Counted from the stretch's first letter, positions 7,406 through 14,857 are shown. The stretch: DNA of 15,104 nt from JAKEGN01 sp964465665 (GCA_964465665.1 CAYXKM010000190.1:1-15104), one strand, 5' to 3'. The notes: generated from the sequence alone by a model not told the origin. Numbers and translations: made by a program.

Positions 7406-7417
7406 GTAAGTCCTTAC
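7406..7417. repeat. Short palindrome upstream of lipoprotein operon
   Basis: GTAAG, a two-base centre and CTTAC form a 12-bp dyad immediately next to the minus-strand TACAAT hexamer. Its placement just downstream of a possible -10 box would suit an operator. An inverted copy of its left flank (CTTACGG against CCGTAAG) occurs near 7485-7491. No regulator can be named. Confidence 0.3.
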
Positions 7418-7445
7418 TATTGTATGCGCTTTTCACTTTAGACCG

Positions 7446-7465
7446 GGTTGCATAGCGGCGCAACC
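7446..7465. repeat. 6-bp inverted repeat in intergenic region
   Basis: GGTTGC and GCAACC are separated by 8 bases. The element lies upstream of the possible minus-strand -10 hexamer at 7419-7424. No T-rich run follows on either strand, so an operator or chance is more likely than a terminator. Confidence 0.3.
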
Positions 7466-7584
7466 GAGCCGCATCAGAACAGGCCTTACGGTGCAACGAC
7501 TCAACTGCGCAGTACACGCTTGATTAGCTTGGCAATTCCCTGCGCAAGGTCCTTATCGTCAAATCCTCGATCCGAAAGCGTTTT

Positions 7585-8583
7585 TCAGTATCGCCATTCG
7601 AGCGGCAGCTCCTGCATTGCCGCCACCTGTTCCCGCAGCGTCAGAATATGTTCACCCCAGTAGCTCTCTGTGTTGAACCAGGGAAATGCGATCTTGAACG
7701 CGGGATCTTCCCATCGCCGGGCCAGCCAGGCGGCATAATGCATGATGCGAAGCGTTCTCAATGCTTCGATCAGATTGAGTTCGCGTGCATCGAACTGGCG
7801 GAATTCCTGATAACCGTCCAGCAGAACTTCGAGCTGCGGCGTCTGCTCCTGCCGATTGCCGGACAGGAACATCCACAGGTCCTGGGCCGCCGGGCCGTTG
7901 CGCGCGTCGTCGAGATCGACGATGTGCAGTGCGTCGCCGGCAACCAGCACATTGCCCGGGTGAAAATCGCCGTGCAGTCGAATCTGACGATACTGGCCGC
8001 AGAGGTCGAAGCAGGCTTCGGCGTGCTCGCAGGCCAGCAGACCTATGGATTCGTAGGACGCGACCAGGTCTTCAGGAATAAAGTCATTGTGCAAAAGGAA
8101 GTCGGCAGACTCGTAACCGTAGCTCTCGATATCGATGGTTGGCCGTTGACGGAAGTTGGCGCTTTCACCGGCGAGATGAATTCTTGCAACCAGCCGTCCC
8201 AGCTGGCGCTGCAGATCGGTATTGTCGAGATCCGGTGCGCGGCCGCCGCGGCGTGGAGCCACGGCGATACGGAAGGGCCCGCAGTGATGCAACGTGCGCC
8301 CTTCGATACTCAAAGGGGCGACGACCGGAATCTCGTGCGAAGCAAGCTCCAGTGTGAATGCGTGTTCTTCGAGTATCGCCTCATCGCTCCAACGGCCCGG
8401 GCGATAGAATTTGGCTACGACCGGCTCGCTGTCTTCGATGCCGACCTGGTACACACGATTCTCGTAACTGTTCAGTGCAAGGAAGCGGCCGTCACATCGA
8501 AAACCGAGGCTCTCCAGAGCGCCAAGAATGTCATCTGGCTTCAGGTCACGAAAGGCAAGGGTGGATGCAGCAGGATCGTCCAT
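7585..8583 (-). CDS. srkA: Stress response kinase A (YihE/RdoA family)
   Basis: The 332-residue protein aligns in my reading with the SrkA (YihE, RdoA) protein kinases, which have an aminoglycoside phosphotransferase-like fold and are about 328 residues long. Visible landmarks are SYENRVYQV (39-47) in the nucleotide-binding lobe, VAKFYRPGRW with the likely ATP-contacting Lys58, catalytic HGDFHPGN (204-211) with Asp206, and the metal-binding IVDLDDA segment (Asp223, Asp225). The C-terminal RRWEDPAF and FPWF segments are also typical. In Escherichia coli the enzyme phosphorylates Ser/Thr, is under Cpx control and protects against envelope and MazF-linked stress; that function is carried over by homology. 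It starts 11 bp after the typA stop, so the two are co-transcribed. E. coli srkA is instead linked to dsbA, so this arrangement differs. Confidence 0.95.
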   Translation of the reverse strand: MDDPAASTLAFRDLKPDDILGALESLGFRCDGRFLALNSYENRVYQVGIEDSEPVVAKFYRPGRWSDEAILEEHAFTLELASHEIPVVAPLSIEGRTLHHCGPFRIAVAPRRGGRAPDLDNTDLQRQLGRLVARIHLAGESANFRQRPTIDIESYGYESADFLLHNDFIPEDLVASYESIGLLACEHAEACFDLCGQYRQIRLHGDFHPGNVLVAGDALHIVDLDDARNGPAAQDLWMFLSGNRQEQTPQLEVLLDGYQEFRQFDARELNLIEALRTLRIMHYAAWLARRWEDPAFKIAFPWFNTESYWGEHILTLREQVAAMQELPLEWRY

Positions 8584-8594
8584 CGTTACCCGGA

Positions 8595-10421
8595 TTATCC
8601 GGTACGGGCCCGTGATTCGCGTTTGCGCCCTGATTCTGTCAGCACTTTCTTGCGGAGGCGCAGTTTGGTGGGCGTGACCTCGAGCAGCTCGTCGTCATCT
8701 AGAAATTCGAGAGCCTGTTCGAGCGAGAACCGAACCGGCGGGGTCAGCACGATGTTCTCGTCACTGCCCGCCGCACGAATATTGGTCAGCTGCTTGCCCT
8801 TGGTCGGATTGACGACGAGGTCGTTGCCCCGGCTGTGAATGCCGACGATCATGCCTTCGTAAACCTGCTCTCCGTGACCGATCATGAGCCGGCCTCGCTC
8901 CTGCAGGTTGAAAAGCGCATAAGCGAGCGCCTTGCCCTGGACCATGGAGACCAGCACTCCGTTGATACGCTGGCCAAGGGAGCCGCTGACCAGCCGGTCA
9001 TAGCGGTCGAATACGTGGTAGATCAGGCCGGTTCCCGCAGTCGCCGTAAGGTACTCGGTGCGAAAGCCGATCAGCCCACGGGTCGGGATGCGGTAATCCA
9101 GCCGCACTCGCCCGCGGCCGTCCGGCAGCATGTTCTGCAGTTCACCGCGGCGTTCGGCCAGGCGCGTCATGACAGCGCCCTGGTAGGGCTCCTCGAAATC
9201 GACGGTAAGTTGTTCCCAGGGCTCCAGTTGCTGCCCGTTTTCCGAGTGGACGATGACCTCCGGTCGCGATACCGCAAGCTCAAAGCCTTCACGGCGCATG
9301 TTCTCGATGAGTATCGACAAATGCAGTTCGCCGCGGCCGGACACCCGGAACTTGTCCGGGTCATCCGTATTCGCGACCCGCAAAGCAACGTTGTGCTTGA
9401 GTTCCTGGTCAAGACGCTCGCGGATCTGTCGGCTGGTCAGGTATTTTCCGTCCTGGCCGGCAAATGGCGATTTGTTCACCTGAAAGGTCATGCTGATCGT
9501 CGGCTCGTCGACGGCCAGCGGCGGCAGGGCTTCGGGCCGCTCGCGCGCGCAAATCGTGTCCGAAATATTGAGTTCGTCGATGCCGCTGAATACGACGATG
9601 TCGCCGGCGCTGGCTTGCGGGGTCCGGTGCCTCTCGAGGCCGTGAAACTCGAAGATCTCGAGAACTCGCGCGTTCCGTTGGCTGCCATCCTCTGCAACCA
9701 CCGTGACCGGCATGTTGCTTCGAACCTCACCGCGGCGTATCCGCCCGATACCGAGCACGCCGACATACGGGTCGTATGAAAGGCTGGATACCTGCATCTG
9801 CAGCGGCCCGTCGAAAGCGACTTCGGGCGGTTTGACGTGCTTCACGATGGTCTCGAACAGCGGCTGCATGTCTCCGGAAGTGGCCGCCGAGTCGTGACTG
9901 GCATAGCCCTTCAGGGCCGAGGTGTAAATGACCGGGAAGTCCAGTTGCTGGTCCGTCGCACCGAGGCGGTCGAAAAGGTCGAAGGTCTGGTTCAGTACCC
10001 AGGCAGGGCGGGCTCCATCCCGGTCTATCTTGTTGATGACCACGACCGGAACCAGGCCGCGGGCAAACGCTTTCTGGGTAACGAATCGGGTCTGCGGCAT
10101 GGGTCCGTCGACCGCGTCCACCAGCAGCAGGACACTGTCGACCATCGACAACACCCGCTCGACCTCGCCACCGAAGTCGGCATGGCCGGGCGTATCGACG
10201 ATATTGATGTGGTAGCCGTTCCACTGGATCGCGGTATTTTTCGCCAGGATCGTGATGCCGCGTTCCCGCTCCAGCACGTTGGAGTCCATGACCCTGTCGG
10301 GCGCCTCGGAGCGGGGGCCGAGCGTACCCGACTGCTGCAGCAGCTTGTCAACGAGCGTGGTCTTGCCGTGGTCGACATGCGCAATGATGGCGATGTTTCT
10401 GATGTGCTGAGCGTCGGTCAT
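8595..10421 (-). CDS. typA: Ribosome-associated translational GTPase TypA/BipA
   Basis: The 608-residue length matches TypA/BipA (607 in E. coli). GTPase motifs are in order: AHVDHGKT (14-21, G1), RGIT (54-57, G2), DTPGH (76-80, G3), NKID (130-133, G4) and TSALKG (167-172, G5). The elongation-factor-like domains II, III and V follow, with the conserved SGRGELHLSIL and RGLIGFRTEYL stretches. The characteristic C-terminal domain ends in the basic LTPTKLRLRKK-like tail. The protein binds the ribosome in the GTP form and helps 50S assembly and growth under cold or other stress in characterised bacteria. It is cytoplasmic. The gene is followed after 11 bp by srkA and is divergent from the HAD-acyltransferase fusion. 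The Shine-Dalgarno before the ATG is weak (a GAAGAA run), but the first residues fit the family start. Confidence 0.97.
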   Translation of the reverse strand: MTDAQHIRNIAIIAHVDHGKTTLVDKLLQQSGTLGPRSEAPDRVMDSNVLERERGITILAKNTAIQWNGYHINIVDTPGHADFGGEVERVLSMVDSVLLLVDAVDGPMPQTRFVTQKAFARGLVPVVVINKIDRDGARPAWVLNQTFDLFDRLGATDQQLDFPVIYTSALKGYASHDSAATSGDMQPLFETIVKHVKPPEVAFDGPLQMQVSSLSYDPYVGVLGIGRIRRGEVRSNMPVTVVAEDGSQRNARVLEIFEFHGLERHRTPQASAGDIVVFSGIDELNISDTICARERPEALPPLAVDEPTISMTFQVNKSPFAGQDGKYLTSRQIRERLDQELKHNVALRVANTDDPDKFRVSGRGELHLSILIENMRREGFELAVSRPEVIVHSENGQQLEPWEQLTVDFEEPYQGAVMTRLAERRGELQNMLPDGRGRVRLDYRIPTRGLIGFRTEYLTATAGTGLIYHVFDRYDRLVSGSLGQRINGVLVSMVQGKALAYALFNLQERGRLMIGHGEQVYEGMIVGIHSRGNDLVVNPTKGKQLTNIRAAGSDENIVLTPPVRFSLEQALEFLDDDELLEVTPTKLRLRKKVLTESGRKRESRARTG

Positions 10422-10450
10422 TTAAAGGTATTCTTCGGGCGGGGCGGCGG

Positions 10451-10456
10451 ATTATA
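10451..10456 (-). promoter_or_regulatory. Candidate -10 box of typA, partly shared with a plus-strand box
   Basis: On the minus strand the bases read TATAAT, the perfect -10 consensus, about 30 bases before the typA ATG. No good -35 is found 16-18 bp upstream. On the plus strand the same bases give TATAGT (10453-10458), which could serve the divergent HAD-acyltransferase gene. The call rests on one hexamer in a 93-bp divergent gap. Confidence 0.4.
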
Positions 10457-10480
10457 GTGACGGCCATCAGGAATTGATAC

Positions 10481-10495
10481 GGCCTTGCGCAGGCC
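10481..10495. repeat. Inverted repeat in the leader of the HAD-acyltransferase gene
   Basis: GGCCT and AGGCC flank a five-base centre (TGCGC), making a tight GC-rich dyad 20 bases before the ATG at 10515. In RNA it would form a small hairpin upstream of the ribosome binding site; in DNA it could be an operator. Unproven. Confidence 0.3.
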
Positions 10496-10514
10496 GGAAA
10501 TTCACGGGAAATCG

Positions 10515-11972
10515 ATGAACCTTTACGAAAACATTACGCAGGAAGTCGATGATTCCCAGCGTGGGCCCGGCACGATCGCGTTTTTCGACCTGGATGGAAC
10601 GATAATTTTCGGTTACTCCATCGCATCGGTCTTCTATGAGCGGGTGCTGAGCGGGCAACTGTCGCCGGTTGCCGCGATTCAACAGTTCACCTCACTGGTA
10701 AGTCACGGTGTCAGCGGCACGGAGTATACGAAACTGCTGCAGGAAGCAGCGCAGAGCCTCGTCGGCGTCAAGGAGTCGGAATTCACGGAGCTCGGGGAGC
10801 GGGTGTTCGAACACCACCTGGCCGGCGCGATTTATCCGGAATCGCGGGCGCTGATCCGGGCACACCAGAGGCGCGGCCACACGATAGCCATACTGTCATC
10901 GGCAACCCCGTACCAGATTTTGCCTATTGCCCGCGAGCTGGGGATCGAGCACGTACTGTGCAATAAATTCGAGGTAATCGACGGGCTGTTTACCGGCAAT
11001 GTCGACGAGCCGATTTGCTATGCAGACGGCAAGCGCATTGCCGCAAAAAAGTTTGCCGGGAGGCGCAAGATCGACCTGCGCGCTTGCTACTTTTATACGG
11101 ACGGTAACGAAGACGTGCCGTTGCTCGAAGCAGTCGGCATGCCGAGACCGCTCAACCCGGATTACACGCTCGAGCAGAAAGCCCGATTCAAAGGCTGGCC
11201 AGTACGCAAATTCAACAGCCGCGGATTTCCGGGATTTCGCGAGCTGGTACGGACCGGACTGGTTTACGGCGCGTTTTTTTCAGCCGCCCTGCAGATCGTA
11301 CCGACCTGGATACTGAACCAGTCGCGACGCGAAGCCGTCAACCTGGCCGTGACCACCTGGGGTGAGTTTGGCAGCGCGCTTGCCGGCATACGTATCAAAA
11401 TAAGCGGGGAACATCATCTTTGGGAACGGCGGCCTGCCGTGTTCCTGTTCAATCATCAAAGTGCGATCGATGTCCTGATCATTGCGAAGCTGCTGCGTCG
11501 TGACTTCACGGCGATTGCAAAACAGGAGATATCGAGAAATCCTCTCGTTGCACCCGTCTTCCGCGTGGCCGATACCGTATTCGTCGATCGGAAGAACCAG
11601 AGCAAAGCGATCGATGCCCTGAAACCGGTAGTACAGACTCTGCGCAGCGGCCTTTCGGTTGCGATCGCGCCGGAAGGAACCCGCAGCCTCGGCGATCGTC
11701 TGGGTGAGTTCAAGAGAGGTCCGTTTCATATCGCGATGCAGGCCGGTGTGCCGGTCGTGCCGATCGTCATTCACAATGCCTCGGACGTATTGCCGAAAGG
11801 CGGGTTTTTCATCCGGCCGTCCCGGGTCGTCGTGGACGTGCTCGAACCCGTCAGCACGGAAAGCTGGAAGCCGGAAACGGTCGCGATGCACGTTCGTGAA
11901 ATACGCGGTATGTTTCTCGAGGCGCTTGGTCAGACAGAGCGGGCTGAAGCAGAACTGAAACGCGTCAAATAG
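10515..11972 (+). CDS. HAD-IB phosphatase fused to PlsC-type 1-acylglycerol-3-phosphate acyltransferase
   Basis: The protein, 485 residues from the ATG at 10515, carries two enzymes in one chain. The N-terminal HAD-IB domain has FDLDGT (24-29, nucleophile Asp25, acid Asp27), ILSSATP with the motif II Ser128 or Ser129, and YTDGNEDVPLLE with motif IV acids Asp196 and Asp200. A hydrophobic stretch (about 248-268) links to an acyltransferase domain with NHQSAID (HX4D, His314 and Asp319), a FVDR segment and EGTRS (387-391). Similar fusions occur in mycobacteria (the Rv2483c type) and other bacteria. The acyltransferase half would make phosphatidate from lysophosphatidate at the inner membrane; the phosphatase substrate is unknown. 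An in-frame TTG at 10485 is a longer alternative start, but the ATG has a GGGAA just upstream. Divergent from typA; convergent with the oxidoreductase gene after 23 bp. Confidence 0.94.
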   Translation: MNLYENITQEVDDSQRGPGTIAFFDLDGTIIFGYSIASVFYERVLSGQLSPVAAIQQFTSLVSHGVSGTEYTKLLQEAAQSLVGVKESEFTELGERVFEHHLAGAIYPESRALIRAHQRRGHTIAILSSATPYQILPIARELGIEHVLCNKFEVIDGLFTGNVDEPICYADGKRIAAKKFAGRRKIDLRACYFYTDGNEDVPLLEAVGMPRPLNPDYTLEQKARFKGWPVRKFNSRGFPGFRELVRTGLVYGAFFSAALQIVPTWILNQSRREAVNLAVTTWGEFGSALAGIRIKISGEHHLWERRPAVFLFNHQSAIDVLIIAKLLRRDFTAIAKQEISRNPLVAPVFRVADTVFVDRKNQSKAIDALKPVVQTLRSGLSVAIAPEGTRSLGDRLGEFKRGPFHIAMQAGVPVVPIVIHNASDVLPKGGFFIRPSRVVVDVLEPVSTESWKPETVAMHVREIRGMFLEALGQTERAEAELKRVK

Positions 11973-11995
11973 CAGCGGCGGGAGACAGCAGCGGC

Positions 11996-13237
11996 TTACT
12001 GCAATTCGAACGCGATACCCGCTTTCGCGGTCAGGCGCCGGAATAGTGCCTCGCCCATGGCCGACACCGGTGTCCAGAATCCTCCGGCGACTTTCAATGA
12101 ATCCACGGCCAGGCACACGGCACTCTCGGTGAGCATCTTGCAGGTCGAGCCATATCCCGGATCGCGGTCGCCCGTTACGGCCGCGCGCAATGACGTGCCG
12201 TCCGCCAACGCGCCGTAAAACAGCAGTTTGAAATACCCGCTTTCCCGCTGTTTGCGAGAGGGCCCTTCGCCCGGTTCGGGCACCAGGCGCCTGACCAGCA
12301 ACGAGCGGCTCAATGGGTGCGAGTTCGCCAACATGAAAGCGCCGAGCCCTGCGGTCATTGCGGCAGCTTTGCTCCAGCCGGCCGGGCCGGGTCCGGTCAT
12401 AACGGCCTCGCTGTAACGAAAATCCTTGCCATAAGGAAAGGCGGACAGGGCATTGGTGCGCCGGACGATCCTGGTGTTGATCCCGGCCATGACAAAGGGT
12501 GCGGTCCAGGTTCCGGCTATCGAGTCATAAACGACACCGGTCTGGTCGCGTCGGTCAGGACCTTGTCGCTCACCCTCGGGATTGAGGCCATACGGGTCGA
12601 CCAGGATGCGTGCGACATTTCGATCCGCGCGCGCCTCGTCCATCGCCTCGGTCATGCTGGCAATTGTCCCGCCGCTTGCGCCACCTTTCAGGACCCTGAC
12701 CAGCATGCGTACCTGCTGGCAAGGTTTTCCGTGCAGCCGCTGTGCTTCACGCTGCAGAAACCACACGCCAAAATCCGACGGTATGGAATCGAATCCGCAG
12801 CTGTGCACGATGCGTGCGCCGCTGACGATCGCAGAATTCTGATAGGCGTCGATCATGCGCCGCATCCATTGCGGTTCCCCGGACAAATCGCAGTAGTGCG
12901 TACCACTGCTGGCACAGGCTTCCACGAGTGGTGTACCGAACTTTGCATAGGGCCCCACCGTCGTCAGCACGACCTTTGCCGATGCTACCAGCGCTTTCAG
13001 CGATGACAGGTCGTTGCTGTCAGCGACCAGCAGCGGAATGCCATGATCCGGCCCGGCAATTTCCCTCAATACCTGCTGCAATTTGCCCACGTTGCGTCCG
13101 GCGGCAGCCCAGCGCAGTGCGCCACCTTGCGGGTAGTTCTGCACGAGGTACTCGATGACGAGGCGCCCGGTGAAGCCCGTAGCACCCCAGACGACGATGT
13201 CGTGTGCGCGATTGCTGCTTTCCCTGGTATCGGTCAT
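11996..13237 (-). CDS. Saccharopine dehydrogenase-like NAD(P)-binding oxidoreductase
   Basis: The 413-residue protein begins with a Rossmann nucleotide-binding segment, VVWGATGFTGRLV (15-27), and an AAAGRN segment (44-49) typical of binding the ribose or phosphate of NAD(P). It continues with TVGPYAKFG (93-101), HYCDLSGE (114-121) and GFDSIPSDFG (148-157), all signatures of the saccharopine dehydrogenase-like family that includes SCCPDH and the mycobacterial trans-acting enoyl reductase Rv2953. The C-terminal GGFWTPVSAMGEALFRRL is also characteristic. The family acts as oxidoreductases, some on lipid-linked enoyl groups, but the substrate here cannot be read from sequence. It is not the lysine-pathway enzyme, which has a different length and context. 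The neighbouring lipid acyltransferase fits a lipid role, only weakly. The gene is divergent from the exported phosphatase gene and has only a weak Shine-Dalgarno. Confidence 0.92.
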   Translation of the reverse strand: MTDTRESSNRAHDIVVWGATGFTGRLVIEYLVQNYPQGGALRWAAAGRNVGKLQQVLREIAGPDHGIPLLVADSNDLSSLKALVASAKVVLTTVGPYAKFGTPLVEACASSGTHYCDLSGEPQWMRRMIDAYQNSAIVSGARIVHSCGFDSIPSDFGVWFLQREAQRLHGKPCQQVRMLVRVLKGGASGGTIASMTEAMDEARADRNVARILVDPYGLNPEGERQGPDRRDQTGVVYDSIAGTWTAPFVMAGINTRIVRRTNALSAFPYGKDFRYSEAVMTGPGPAGWSKAAAMTAGLGAFMLANSHPLSRSLLVRRLVPEPGEGPSRKQRESGYFKLLFYGALADGTSLRAAVTGDRDPGYGSTCKMLTESAVCLAVDSLKVAGGFWTPVSAMGEALFRRLTAKAGIAFELQ

Positions 13238-13256
13238 CGCCGCAGATTAGACCTGC

Positions 13257-13270
13257 GCCGACAAGTCGGC
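13257..13270. repeat. Palindrome in divergent gap, possible operator
   Basis: GCCGAC and GTCGGC flank two bases (AA), giving a perfect 6-bp dyad 20 bases upstream of the oxidoreductase start. Two smaller dyads lie in the same 153-bp gap: GTTGC/GCAAC (13323-13336) and TGATC/GATCA (13353-13368). A regulator-binding role is possible for this divergent promoter region. Confidence 0.35.
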
Positions 13271-13376
13271 AACCGACGTTAACCGGTGGTCGATGCAAGG
13301 TGGTCTGTGTTTCACATCGCCAGTTGCGCTGGCAACAAGCCGGGGTGGACAATGATCGTTGGTGATCACTGCGCGT

Positions 13377-13382
13377 GGAGGG
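13377..13382 (+). promoter_or_regulatory. Shine-Dalgarno deciding the start at 13391
   Basis: GGAGGG lies 8 bases before the ATG at 13391, a strong ribosome binding site. It settles the start in favour of 13391 over the upstream in-frame position 13286, and places a signal peptide at the very N-terminus. Confidence 0.75.
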
Positions 13383-13390
13383 TTACTTTG

Positions 13391-13924
13391 ATGAAGCGGT
13401 TCTTTAATTTTGCATTGCTGATGCTGCTGGCATTCCAGCCAGTTGCCGCAGAAGAAACGCAAGTCGTGTCCTTGTCAGTTGCGGACATCAAAAGCGGTCA
13501 GGCAACACTTCCGGCAGACGGTGCCGTGTCGACGGCACAGCCGGACGCCGATACCTTGCACATCGCTGCCGAAGCCGGATACGTCGCGGTTATCGATCTT
13601 CGTGGTCCCGAAGAGGATCGCGGACTGGACGAGAAGGCGACGGTTGCGGAACTCGGCATGACTTATATGTCATTGCCCGTCGTCGGCAATGCTGCGATCA
13701 ATTATGCGAACGCCGCCGAACTTGACCGTCTTCTCACACAGGTCGATGGGCCGGTGCTGCTGCATTGTGGTAGCGGCAACCGGGTTGGCGCCTTGTTTGC
13801 GTTGCGTGAAAAACTGCACGGCGCATCTGACGAGCAAGCGTTGGAGACGGGCAGGGCAGCGGGTTTGGTAAACGCTCAACTCGAATCCGTTGTCATTGAG
13901 CGTTTGGCTGAGAGTCCACAGTAG
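13391..13924 (+). CDS. Exported cysteine-phosphatase-like protein (DUF442/Blh type)
   Basis: From the ATG at 13391 the protein has 177 residues. The first 20 (Lys-Arg, hydrophobic core, then VAA before Glu-Glu) form a clear Sec signal peptide with cleavage near residue 20. The mature domain contains VIDLRGPEED (68-76) and the loop HCGSGNRVG, with Cys126 and Arg131 in a CX4R arrangement. This matches the small cysteine phosphatase or rhodanese-like domain of the DUF442 group, known from sulfide-responsive beta-lactamase-hydrolase-like (Blh) proteins. Those are mostly cytoplasmic; this copy should be periplasmic. The nucleophile and arginine are intact, so phosphatase or sulfurtransferase chemistry is possible, but the substrate is unknown. 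There is no metallo-beta-lactamase or sulfide gene in view. The gene converges on the pirin gene after 21 bp and is divergent from the oxidoreductase. Confidence 0.88.
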   Translation: MKRFFNFALLMLLAFQPVAAEETQVVSLSVADIKSGQATLPADGAVSTAQPDADTLHIAAEAGYVAVIDLRGPEEDRGLDEKATVAELGMTYMSLPVVGNAAINYANAAELDRLLTQVDGPVLLHCGSGNRVGALFALREKLHGASDEQALETGRAAGLVNAQLESVVIERLAESPQ

Positions 13925-13943
13925 ATCGCCTCTGGCTGCGATC
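13924..13943. terminator. Possible bidirectional hairpin between convergent genes
   Basis: GATCGC (13924-13929) and GCGATC (13938-13943) form a 6-bp stem with an 8-base loop, beginning at the last base of the upstream stop codon and filling the 21-bp convergent gap. No U-run follows on either strand, so it is at best a weak terminator, though its position is right. Confidence 0.35.
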
Positions 13944-13945
13944 GG

Positions 13946-14812
13946 CTAGTCGGTCATCCCACCGAAGCGACCGCTATTGAAGTCGGCGATCGCTGCGCGG
14001 ATTTCTGCTTCGCTGTTCATCACGAAGGGACCGTAGCCGACCACCGGCTCGTCGATTGGCTCACCGGTGAGAACCAGTAACATGGCGTCTGCATCAGCGT
14101 GCAGACCGGCGGTTGTGCCTTCTCTTTCGAAACGGACGATCTCGGCCTCGCCAGCATGATCAGTTCCGTTAACCGTCAAATGACCGGAAAGCACGGCCAC
14201 CATTGCAGTGTGGCCTTCGGGAAGTTCAAGCGTCACATCAACGTCGCGATTGAGGCGCACGTCCCACAGATTGACTGTGCTGAACGTCCGAGCAGGTCCC
14301 TTGACCTCCGCGATTTCGCCGGCGATGACGCGCACTCGCGCGGCCCCTTGGTTCATTTCAACCACCGGAATGCCGGAATTGGTGATCGACTGGTATCCGG
14401 CACGGGTCATCTTGTCTTTGCCAGGCAAGTTCACCCAGAGTTGCACCATGCGAAACGGGCCACCCGTTTTGGTGAAAGAATGGGAGTGAAATTCCTCGTG
14501 AATGATGCCGCCGCCAGCGGTCATCCATTGCACATCACCGGGGCCTATCGTGCCGCCCGCGCCTGTCGAATCGCGGTGCGAGACTTCGCCGTCATAAACG
14601 AGGGTTACAGTCTCAAAGCCCCGATGCGGATGCTGCCCGACGCCGCGCGGACGAACCGCAGGCTCGAACACATGCGGACCTGCATAATCAAAAAGCAGGA
14701 ATGGACTCAGGGCCTGGGCGTCCCCACTGTAGGAAAACAACGAACGGACGGGGAAACCATCACCAACCCAGTGACCGCCATTCGCGTGCAGCACCTGTGC
14801 AATCTTTTTCAT
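13946..14812 (-). CDS. Pirin family protein (cupin, quercetinase-like)
   Basis: From the ATG at 14812 the protein has 288 residues, the normal size of bacterial pirins. The N-terminal cupin has the metal ligands in HPHRGFETVT (His61, His63) and in GGGIIHEEFH (His105, Glu107), matching the His-x-His and His-x-Glu pairs of human pirin and E. coli YhhW. The second cupin and the C-terminal EPVVGYGPFVMN are also typical. Family members bind Fe or another divalent metal; some cleave quercetin, others act as redox-sensitive regulators. The role here is unspecified. The reading frame stays open upstream to 14995, but pirins normally begin just before the HWVGDGFPVRS segment, and an AGAG lies upstream of 14812, so the shorter start is chosen. 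It converges with the phosphatase-like gene and is probably divergent from a gene starting at 14906. Confidence 0.94.
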   Translation of the reverse strand: MKKIAQVLHANGGHWVGDGFPVRSLFSYSGDAQALSPFLLFDYAGPHVFEPAVRPRGVGQHPHRGFETVTLVYDGEVSHRDSTGAGGTIGPGDVQWMTAGGGIIHEEFHSHSFTKTGGPFRMVQLWVNLPGKDKMTRAGYQSITNSGIPVVEMNQGAARVRVIAGEIAEVKGPARTFSTVNLWDVRLNRDVDVTLELPEGHTAMVAVLSGHLTVNGTDHAGEAEIVRFEREGTTAGLHADADAMLLVLTGEPIDEPVVGYGPFVMNSEAEIRAAIADFNSGRFGGMTD

Positions 14813-14857
14813 TTCGTATCTCTGGACACGCAACGCGCTTACGCGGGCGTGGCAGGA

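Larger units (their letters stand above)
7328..7584. other. Intergenic region between srkA and the lipoprotein pair
   Basis: This stretch holds no convincing gene. It contains a near-palindrome GTAAG-TC-CTTAC (7406-7417) and an inverted repeat GGTTGC/GCAACC (7446-7451, 7460-7465). A minus-strand TACAAT hexamer (7424 down to 7419) could be a -10 box for the lipoprotein genes, but nothing resembling a -35 lies at the right distance. No U-tract terminator is evident downstream of srkA. Confidence 0.4.

Noticed and set aside
7648..8838. 396-codon plus-strand frame antisense to srkA
   Set aside because: Despite its length it mirrors srkA, runs into typA, and has no recognisable motif, while srkA has full kinase signatures.
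8835..9779. 314-codon plus-strand frame antisense to typA
   Set aside because: It is an antisense shadow of a highly conserved GTPase and shows no domain of its own.
11280..12116. 278-codon minus-strand frame antisense to the acyltransferase
   Set aside because: It overlaps the acyltransferase motifs and the oxidoreductase end and has no family features.
12317..13006. 229-codon plus-strand frame antisense to the oxidoreductase
   Set aside because: It is a shadow of the Rossmann-fold gene, with no ribosome binding site and His/Arg/Cys-rich composition.
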